A stretch of DNA of 5,884 nucleotides, taken from assembly GCA_003164275.1 (NCBI GenBank), contig PLSY01000149.1, forward strand, positions 5,175-11,058, read 5' to 3'. The position numbers were made by a program, and so were the translations under genes. This document shows positions 1 through 5,070 of the stretch, in pieces (within the stretch, counting starts at the first letter, position 1; every line of letters starts with the position of its first letter). The notes below the pieces were generated by a model that searched no databases, was not told the origin of the DNA, and saw only the letters and a program-made list of their open reading frames with translations. The stretch is from Acidimicrobiaceae bacterium. Its GTDB lineage: Bacteria > Actinomycetota > Acidimicrobiia > Acidimicrobiales > RAAP-2.

Positions 1-2
1 GC

Positions 3-167
3 GGGGTGTTCGCCTTCGGTGACGCAGCCTTCGCCGGAGCGGGCACCGGCTCATTGCAGAGGAGTGCCGTCGCCATCACCTCGGCAGGCCCGGGCTATCG
101 GATCATGTCCGCTGACGGTGGCATCTACGCGTTCGGGGGGGCCACCTTCCTCGGCTCGGTCTACGTC
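3..167 (+). repeat. Two degenerate 'FAFGxAxF' protein repeats at the N-side of the amidase
   Basis: Copy 1 reads VFAFGDAAFAGAG (residues 1-13, numbered from base 6) and copy 2 reads IYAFGGATFLGS (residues 40-51), giving a 39-residue offset. Between them, GPGYRIMSADGG matches the 'GYWLVxxDGG' part of the same unit. I associate this repeat type with surface and secreted proteins of Acidimicrobiia, where tandem copies may form a propeller-like or wall-associated fold; that is inference. More copies probably lie upstream, beyond the window edge. Confidence 0.7.
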
Positions 168-851
168 CCCCCGATGGCCGGGGAGATCGTGGCCATCGAT
201 CCGGGCCACGACGGTGGCAATGGGTCGGCCGCCGGCTTCATATCCCAGCCCATCGACAATGGAGCGGGCGGCGAGTCGTGCGACACGGTGGGCACCGAGA
301 CCGGATCGGGATACACCGAGCACGCCTTCAACTTCGACGTCGCCGTCAGGCTCGAGGCCATACTGCAGTCCGAGGGGGCAACGGTGGTTCTCACCAGGAC
401 CACCGACTCGGGTGTCGGACCATGCGTCAACACACGGGCGGCCATTGGCAATGCGGCCCACGCCGATGCAGCCATCTCGATCCACGCTGATGGCGGCCCG
501 GTATCGGGCCGCGGCTTCGATGTCATCGAACCGGGCCCGGTGGTGAGCGCCTACAGCAACAACACGGCGATCGTTCCGGCGTCGGCGCAGTTAGCCTCAG
601 ATGTGCGGGACGCCTTCGGCGCGGCCACCGGAGAGCCGGCCTCGGACTATTCCGGCACCGACGGCATCGATCAGCGAAGTGACCTCGGAGGCCTCAACCT
701 GACCACAGTGCCAAAGGTCCTCATCGAGTGCGCCAACATGCAGAATCCGAACGATGCGACTCTCACCGAGAGCGCTGAGTGGCGCCAGCAGGCGGCCCAA
801 GGGCTGGCCGACGGCATTGGGAACTTCCTCCGGGTCCAAGAGATCCCCTGA
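3..851 (+). CDS. N-acetylmuramoyl-L-alanine amidase (Amidase_3, Rv3717/Ami1-like), 5'-truncated
   Basis: This zinc amidase is predicted to cleave the bond between N-acetylmuramic acid and L-alanine in peptidoglycan outside the membrane. Residues are numbered from the GTG codon at 6, which is read as an internal Val because the frame is open to the window edge. The catalytic domain spans about 60-279. Zn-ligand candidates are H68 (IDPGHDGG), E106 (TEHAFN) and H160 (SIHADGG); the catalytic Glu is E241 in LIECANMQNP. The SIHADGG-GRGF and VLIEC-NMQNP wording, plus Cys92 and Cys140 flanking the E106 region, resemble mycobacterial Rv3717, where I recall an equivalent disulfide; this is family knowledge, not a measurement. 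Residues 1-54 are two degenerate surface-type repeats, so the full protein is a repeat-plus-amidase fusion, unlike the compact Rv3717. The true start, signal peptide and promoter are outside the window. The stop lies 2 bases from the stop of the convergent LON-domain gene. Confidence 0.93.
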   Translation, partial: GVFAFGDAAFAGAGTGSLQRSAVAITSAGPGYRIMSADGGIYAFGGATFLGSVYVPPMAGEIVAIDPGHDGGNGSAAGFISQPIDNGAGGESCDTVGTETGSGYTEHAFNFDVAVRLEAILQSEGATVVLTRTTDSGVGPCVNTRAAIGNAAHADAAISIHADGGPVSGRGFDVIEPGPVVSAYSNNTAIVPASAQLASDVRDAFGAATGEPASDYSGTDGIDQRSDLGGLNLTTVPKVLIECANMQNPNDATLTESAEWRQQAAQGLADGIGNFLRVQEIP

Positions 852-853
852 GT

Positions 854-1504
854 TCAGTCGCCCGCCCCACCAGACAGGTCGCCTTGGCCGCCGGACAACA
901 TGGCTATGACGTCGGCAGTCGAGGCATCGCACAGATCGGCCAGATGAGCGAGCAAGCTCACGAGGTCGTCAGAGGCCAGCAGTTGCTGGCGGTCCATGAG
1001 GTTGACCGGTGCGAGCTCACAGAGCTGCCAGGCGACCTCCTCATCGGTGCCCTCGACGAGGAGGTCATGAGGGAGAGCGGGCACATCACCCAGCTCGGAG
1101 AGGAGTGATCGCAAGCGCCGGACGGAGGCTTCGGCCGCCGACAGCGCGGCGGCCGCTTCTCCGACTGGCGTGAGCTCGAGGTCTTCTATCTCGGCCCGGG
1201 GATAGGGGTCGTCGTCGAGCCACCGCAGAATTCGGAAGCGGGTCCGGCCCTCAGCCACGACGACCATCCGGCCGTGGTCGAGTGCCGACGATCTGGCGAT
1301 CCGGGCCACGGCACCGACGTCGACGCGCTGATCTCCGCCACCCACTTCGGAGCCCCGGGAGATGAGGACCACCCCGAACTCGCCATCGCCTTCGTGACAG
1401 GCGGACATGAGGGCTCGATAGCGCGGCTCGAACACGTGCAACGGGAGCCAGGCCCGCGGGAACAGCACGGTTGAGAGCGGAAACATTCCGATGGTCCGGG
1501 TCAT
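854..1504 (-). CDS. Stand-alone LON substrate-binding domain protein
   Basis: This 216-residue protein consists of a LON N-terminal (substrate-binding, PUA-like) domain without the AAA+ or Ser-Lys protease domains of Lon. The signature is the N-terminal MFPLSTVLFP (7-16) followed by LPLHVFEPRYRALM (20-33), then FGVVLISRGSE (43-53) and VVVAEGRTRFRI (81-92). The C-terminal half is helical and includes PVNLMDRQQLLASDD (166-180), as usual for the family. Its molecular role is not firmly known; substrate or partner binding is assumed from Lon. It is cytoplasmic, with no signal peptide or membrane segment. ATG at 1504 is chosen because it sits 13 bases after the upstream gene's stop and overlaps the stop of a mini-ORF (ATGA); M7, just before the conserved motif, is the alternative start. 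No good Shine-Dalgarno precedes either, so translation probably depends on coupling. It is the last gene of a three-gene minus-strand unit. Confidence 0.88.
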   Translation of the reverse strand: MTRTIGMFPLSTVLFPRAWLPLHVFEPRYRALMSACHEGDGEFGVVLISRGSEVGGGDQRVDVGAVARIARSSALDHGRMVVVAEGRTRFRILRWLDDDPYPRAEIEDLELTPVGEAAAALSAAEASVRRLRSLLSELGDVPALPHDLLVEGTDEEVAWQLCELAPVNLMDRQQLLASDDLVSLLAHLADLCDASTADVIAMLSGGQGDLSGGAGD

Positions 1505-1521
1505 GGGACGATCGAGCTCAT
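1501..1521 (-). other. Six-codon mini-ORF bridging the GT-C stop and the LON-gene start
   Basis: On the minus strand an ATG at 1521-1519 overlaps the TGA of the GT-C gene (1520-1518) as ATGA. It opens a short frame, MSSIVP, whose TGA (1503-1501) overlaps the LON-gene ATG (1504-1502) as a second ATGA. A GGAG Shine-Dalgarno-like site at 1530-1527 lies 5 bases upstream of the mini-ORF ATG, while the LON gene has no comparable site of its own. The geometry would suit a termination-reinitiation relay. All elements are read directly from sequence; translation of the mini-ORF is inference and the pattern could be chance. Confidence 0.35.
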
Positions 1522-3989
1522 CGGGGCTCCGGGCCCGAATGGTGCGACCGGCGCCGGGACCGCCGCCCGGCGATGGCGAGAGCGATGGCAGCCACCAGGG
1601 CTACAAGTGAGACCAGTTCGCCGGCCTTGTCGGATGTGGTGCTGGAGTAGTGGAGGACGACGTCGTGGCTGGTCGGCACAACCACCATCAAGTTCGGGGC
1701 GACTCGCCACGGGCCGTCTGCCCCGGTGGCCCTCCAGTTGGGGAAGTACGAGACCTTGACCTCGACCGGCACTCCGACCCGGTCGACGTGGAACGAAACA
1801 GAATCGTCGCTCTGGGCGATATGGGACACCACCACCTTCGGCTCGGCAACCGCTGGCGGTGACTTGTCCCCTATCGGCACCCTGGTCCATGACGACGGGC
1901 CATCTGCGGCCGGCACCACGCTCCATCGGGCCGGGTGGTCGTACCAACTCACCGCAGGGGCGAGCCAGCTGGTCTGGCCGGCCCCGACCCCGTTCCAGAC
2001 CACGGGGCGGTTGGCCAGTGGCTGGACCAGGGCCGAGTCCCTGACCTCGTACACCTTCCAGGTCGTATTGAGCGCCTCACCGTTGTAGTTGGTGGTCCAC
2101 GGACCGGTGGAGGCGATCTCGGTCAGGTCCGGATCGACAGCCGCCGCCTCTTCCACCGTGGTCGAGGAGGCCAAGAAGTACTTCACCCCGAGTTGCTGGA
2201 GGTGCTCGATGCCGAGGGGCACATTCAGCCCCCCGTACGGGAGGCCGACCACGGCGTCGGACGGAGTGACGGAGAGCTCGTTCTGGTTGATGAAGTGGAA
2301 CGGCGTGGTGGACGACGACTCGAACAGCAGTCCTTCCATCGAGTCGATGCAACCGCCTGTCCAATAGGGAAGCAGCATGAGGGCCATCGTCGTTCCGAAT
2401 CGGTTGAGCGACGGGTCGTACTCCCACATGGACCGACCGCACCCTTGGTCCAGGCCCACTTTCGCCATCATCTGGATCACGGCCTTGTACTCGGGGAAGT
2501 CCGGTTTCCTTTCGTACCCCGAGTAGTTCCACTCGGCCCAGGCACTCGGCTGGTTCGCCCCGACGGTGACGCCCACCTGCTGCAGCGTGGCGGCCGGCAG
2601 TACCAGTGGTGGCACGACGGCGAGGCAGGCGGCGGCCAATGCTATGAAGGGGCCGACGACGGCGCCGGGGGCATTCGTGCTCGGGGTCGGTCGCCTGAAC
2701 CGGCTGATGCGGACCCCCGGTTGCCATGCCACGCCCTTCCAGGAGCCGAACCTGTCCTTTACGACGGTGACCCACTGATCCATCCGGCGGCGACGATTCC
2801 ACCTGGCCGCTCCCGCGACGACCTCGCCCAGGGCATAGCCGGCCAGCAGGTACATACAGAGGAACCACAGGGGCAAGAAGCGGACGTTGTAGAGCTTCGG
2901 TGTGGGGTCTAGGCACAAGATGGCCGCCGAGATGGCGCCCATCACGCAGATGAACAGCGCCGGCCGACTGCGACGGATGATCATCGCCACCACACCGACC
3001 ACGTCGGCAGCCATCACCCATCGAGCGGAGGCCGGGAAGAGAAGATGGGGGAAGCCGAAGACCTTCGTGTAGCCCATGTCGGTGGTGAAGGCCTGCCCGG
3101 TGGCGAAGGGTACGAGCCACCACGCCGTCAGGCCCAAACCGATGGCTCCGGCGACCACCGCCCACCACAGCCGCCGTGACCATCGTCGCCGGGCCAGGCG
3201 GGCGCCGACGCCCATGCGAAGCCCTCGTGTCACGTCGGCGTCGAGGAGCAGCCACACACCCATCCCGATGGCGGCGAACAGGGCGGGGATCAGGTGACAG
3301 AGAAGGGTGGCGGCAAAAAGGGCAGCGGCCAGGGCACGGTGTCTGCCCGTCCGCAGGCCGGCCGCCACCACGCCGAGGAACAACAGGGCGAACGACAGGC
3401 TCAACGAGTAGGAGAACTCGCCAGCCAATGTGGACAAGATGTTGCCCCCATAGATGGAGAAACTGGGCTCGAACAGGAACGGCAGGGTGCCTGCCGCCAA
3501 GCCGGCCGGGATCGGGTCCCTGAAGCGGGCTAGGCGACCGAAGGCCCAGGCGCACACCGGCAGGGTCAAGGTGCCGAGCACGGTGACCAGCTTGAAGGCG
3601 ACGTCGTAGGACACGACGGCGTTGAACAGGACGGTGATGAGTCCGGGGAGAGGGAAATAGAAGGTGTAGACGGGAAAGCCGTCGTACCAGTCCGGATCCC
3701 ATCCCGTCAGCTGCCCATGGGTGAGGAGGTGGGACTTCATGAAGGCGGGCAGAATGACGTGGGCGCCCGTGTCACCGCCTGCGGTGGTGGTGTTGGCCAA
3801 GAGCAGGGACGGGTGCAGTTGGCTGAGGGCCACCAGCGTCACCCCGACCACCACGACCAGATTCGCCCATCCAGGCCACGCTGGCCGTCCGACCAGCCGG
3901 GACCAGGCGCCAGTGCCGGTCTGGCCACCGCCGGTCGGGCTCTCAACGGGTTTGGCCTCGAGGGGCCGGGTCCCAACCGAGGCGGTCAT
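1518..3989 (-). CDS. Large polytopic membrane protein, PTPS-related / YfhO-like, putative GT-C glycosyltransferase
   Basis: This 823-residue membrane protein belongs by appearance to the family labelled '6-pyruvoyl-tetrahydropterin synthase related'. That name is misleading: no pterin enzyme domain is visible. After a 40-residue polar N-terminus, TM1 is about 42-60 and some 11 further hydrophobic segments run to about 465. A basic loop at 396-432 is presumably cytoplasmic. A large outer domain (about 467-788) precedes a final TM (789-808) and an Arg/His-rich tail. Loop 1 carries GGDTGAH (71-77) and WDPDWYDGFPVY (97-108), then YFPLP; the acidic residues there fit a GT-C transferase active site using a lipid-linked sugar, but the substrate is unknown. 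The segment SYFPNWRATGADGPW (747-761) followed by VVVPTSHDVVLHY resembles the YfhO C-terminal region. Cys517 and Cys547 could form an external disulfide. The ATG lies 1 base after the CPBP gene stop (TGAgATG) with no clear Shine-Dalgarno, so coupling is likely. Confidence 0.85.
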   Translation of the reverse strand: MTASVGTRPLEAKPVESPTGGGQTGTGAWSRLVGRPAWPGWANLVVVVGVTLVALSQLHPSLLLANTTTAGGDTGAHVILPAFMKSHLLTHGQLTGWDPDWYDGFPVYTFYFPLPGLITVLFNAVVSYDVAFKLVTVLGTLTLPVCAWAFGRLARFRDPIPAGLAAGTLPFLFEPSFSIYGGNILSTLAGEFSYSLSLSFALLFLGVVAAGLRTGRHRALAAALFAATLLCHLIPALFAAIGMGVWLLLDADVTRGLRMGVGARLARRRWSRRLWWAVVAGAIGLGLTAWWLVPFATGQAFTTDMGYTKVFGFPHLLFPASARWVMAADVVGVVAMIIRRSRPALFICVMGAISAAILCLDPTPKLYNVRFLPLWFLCMYLLAGYALGEVVAGAARWNRRRRMDQWVTVVKDRFGSWKGVAWQPGVRISRFRRPTPSTNAPGAVVGPFIALAAACLAVVPPLVLPAATLQQVGVTVGANQPSAWAEWNYSGYERKPDFPEYKAVIQMMAKVGLDQGCGRSMWEYDPSLNRFGTTMALMLLPYWTGGCIDSMEGLLFESSSTTPFHFINQNELSVTPSDAVVGLPYGGLNVPLGIEHLQQLGVKYFLASSTTVEEAAAVDPDLTEIASTGPWTTNYNGEALNTTWKVYEVRDSALVQPLANRPVVWNGVGAGQTSWLAPAVSWYDHPARWSVVPAADGPSSWTRVPIGDKSPPAVAEPKVVVSHIAQSDDSVSFHVDRVGVPVEVKVSYFPNWRATGADGPWRVAPNLMVVVPTSHDVVLHYSSTTSDKAGELVSLVALVAAIALAIAGRRSRRRSHHSGPEPR

Positions 3990-3990
3990 C

Positions 3991-4971
3991 TCAGAAGGGC
4001 GGGCCGGTGAGGCCGAGCAGCGGCAGCACGACGGCGAAGGCCACGGCCACGGCGTTGAAACTGGCGTGGGCCACCATGTTCATTCCAAGCCTCCCTGTCC
4101 GGAAGGACACATAGGACAAGGCGATACCGAACAGCGCTAGCCCAAGCAGTTGGAGCGACTCGGCGTGCGCCAGTCCGAAGATCACTCCGGTGATGATGAT
4201 GGCGAGGGCGGGACCCATCCACCGACCGAAGTCACCGAACAGACGGGCAAGGGCCCGAAGCAGCACCCCCCGGAAGAACAGCTCCTCGAAGAAAGGGGCA
4301 CCGACGATGGTGCACACGGCGATCACAGCGAAGCCCACACCGTGCGAGCCGCCGGTCAGGCGCTGGCTCGGTCCGTTGAAGCGCTGGTTGAAGTCGTGGA
4401 CGTGATGCGAGATGGGAATGTAGAGGAGGCCGATGAGGATCTGGCCTCCCACCCCGATCGGGATGCCGACGAAGTCAATCCATTTGAAGCGGAGGCCCAG
4501 GTCGCGGGCGAAGCTTTTCGTCCCTCGTACGCCCGTGGCCAGCCAGCCTGCTCCAAAGAATCCCGCCCACAGTCCGAGAAGCGTCGACACTACGTACCAG
4601 GTCGGCGGCTCATTCAGTTGGGAGATGGCAGTGAGCGAGCTCGATTTCCCCTCTATGGCAGCGGTGACGGCCACGAACACGGCCGCCACCACTTGGCCTC
4701 CGACAAAGCCCAGGGCGGCGAACAGGAGCCACATCCATGCGGCTGGACGTCCATCGGGCGCCGCCCCGGCATCGAGCTGGCGGTTGAGGGGGATGTCCGG
4801 GCCGGTGGGCGACGGTCCAGGCAGGGCTGATGTTGCCGACGCCCCAGGCGGCGGTGGTGCCGACCGACCAGGGCCCCGAGCGCCAGACGGCGGGCTCGTC
4901 TTCGATGGGCCGACCTGCGAGAGGTCGGGCTCTACAGAAGGGTCCGCTCCCTGTTCGGACCGCTCGATCAC
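3991..4971 (-). CDS. CPBP-family intramembrane metalloprotease (CAAX/Abi type)
   Basis: This 326-residue membrane protein carries all three CPBP protease motifs: EELFFRG (E229, E230, R234), FGLAH (F265, H269) and HASFN (H302, N306). It should be an active glutamate-type or metal-dependent intramembrane protease; the substrate is unknown. Residues 1-78 form a Pro/Ser/Gly-rich, probably disordered tail, followed by about 7-8 hydrophobic segments (near 78-103, 125-147, 165-187, 211-226, 252-268, 272-290, 298-321). The GTG at 4971 is chosen for two reasons. The open frame continues to an ATG at 5130, but that would run through the ftsH start and encodes an unconvincing Arg/Cys/His-rich stretch. 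In addition, a TATCGT hexamer lies exactly 6 bases upstream of the GTG, fitting a leaderless transcript. It is first in the minus-strand unit and divergent from ftsH. Some relatives serve in membrane-protein processing or bacteriocin immunity, but nothing here points to immunity. Confidence 0.9.
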   Translation of the reverse strand: MIERSEQGADPSVEPDLSQVGPSKTSPPSGARGPGRSAPPPPGASATSALPGPSPTGPDIPLNRQLDAGAAPDGRPAAWMWLLFAALGFVGGQVVAAVFVAVTAAIEGKSSSLTAISQLNEPPTWYVVSTLLGLWAGFFGAGWLATGVRGTKSFARDLGLRFKWIDFVGIPIGVGGQILIGLLYIPISHHVHDFNQRFNGPSQRLTGGSHGVGFAVIAVCTIVGAPFFEELFFRGVLLRALARLFGDFGRWMGPALAIIITGVIFGLAHAESLQLLGLALFGIALSYVSFRTGRLGMNMVAHASFNAVAVAFAVVLPLLGLTGPPF

Positions 4972-4977
4972 CCTGCC

Positions 4978-4983
4978 ACGATA
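4978..4983 (-). promoter_or_regulatory. -10-like hexamer TATCGT for the CPBP gene (leaderless start)
   Basis: On the minus strand TATCGT (4983 to 4978) matches TAnnnT and 4 of 6 bases of TATAAT. It is followed by exactly six bases (GGCAGG) and then the GTG start at 4971, so a transcript starting at +1 would begin with the GTG. The AGG directly abutting GTG is too close to act as a Shine-Dalgarno. Confidence 0.5.
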
Positions 4984-5032
4984 CCGATGGAATCCCACCC
5001 GAAGGAGGCAGCCCGCAACCGGGGGGAGGGCG

Positions 5033-5059
5033 ATGCGCCAAATGACGTGTTGTGCGCAT
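5033..5059. repeat. 6-bp inverted repeat ATGCGC / GCGCAT, possible operator at the ftsH promoter
   Basis: ATGCGC at 5033-5038 and GCGCAT at 5054-5059 are perfect reverse complements separated by 15 bases. The centre-to-centre distance is 21 bases, about two helical turns, so both arms would face the same side of the DNA. The right arm overlaps the first base of the ftsH -10-like hexamer. This fits an operator for a dimeric repressor, but a 6-bp GC-rich match can arise by chance. Confidence 0.25.
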
Positions 5060-5064
5060 AGCAT
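5059..5064 (+). promoter_or_regulatory. -10-like hexamer TAGCAT for ftsH (leaderless start)
   Basis: TAGCAT fits TAnnnT and matches 4 of 6 bases of TATAAT. Exactly six bases (GAAGGG) separate it from the GTG at 5071, placing the expected +1 on the start codon. The same TAG is an in-frame stop for ftsH, so no upstream start is possible. GAAGG lies only about 2 bases from GTG, too close for a normal ribosome binding site. Confidence 0.5.
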
Positions 5065-5070
5065 GAAGGG

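Larger units (their letters stand above)
4972..5070. promoter_or_regulatory. Divergent promoter region between the CPBP gene and ftsH
   Basis: These 99 bases are the only sizeable non-coding stretch in the window. They must carry the start signals for ftsH (rightward) and for the three-gene CPBP unit (leftward), assuming the GTG starts chosen here. The region contains a TAnnnT hexamer at each end and an inverted repeat near the ftsH end. I see no clear TTGACA-like -35 at normal spacing for either direction. Confidence 0.7.

Noticed and set aside
851..900. Intrinsic terminator between the amidase and LON-domain genes
   Set aside because: No stable hairpin followed by a T-run is visible on either strand near the junction.
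854..1504. Calling the LON-domain gene Lon protease
   Set aside because: At 216 residues it has only the substrate-binding domain; no Walker motifs or Ser-Lys protease site are present.
1935..2912. 325-codon antisense open frame opposite the GT-C gene
   Set aside because: Composition is Gly/Arg/Asp/His-rich with no recognisable domain or ribosome binding site, as expected of a shadow frame in high-GC DNA.
2077..3702. 541-codon open frame on the minus strand inside the GT-C gene
   Set aside because: The product is Arg/Pro/His/Gly-rich without domains or membrane segments, typical of an alternate frame of a GC-rich gene; the GT-C frame has clear family motifs throughout.
1518..3989. Reading the 823-residue protein as a pterin biosynthesis enzyme
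   Set aside because: The family label mentions 6-pyruvoyl-tetrahydropterin synthase, but the protein is a polytopic membrane protein with no zinc-His triad or synthase domain visible.
4973..5011. CTGCC / GGCAG inverted repeat
   Set aside because: Only 5 bp with a 29-base loop and no extension; expected by chance in GC-rich DNA.
5042..5047. ATGACG as a -35 element for ftsH
   Set aside because: Resembles TTGACA at four positions, but the spacer to TAGCAT would be only 11 bases, too short for a normal sigma-70-type promoter.
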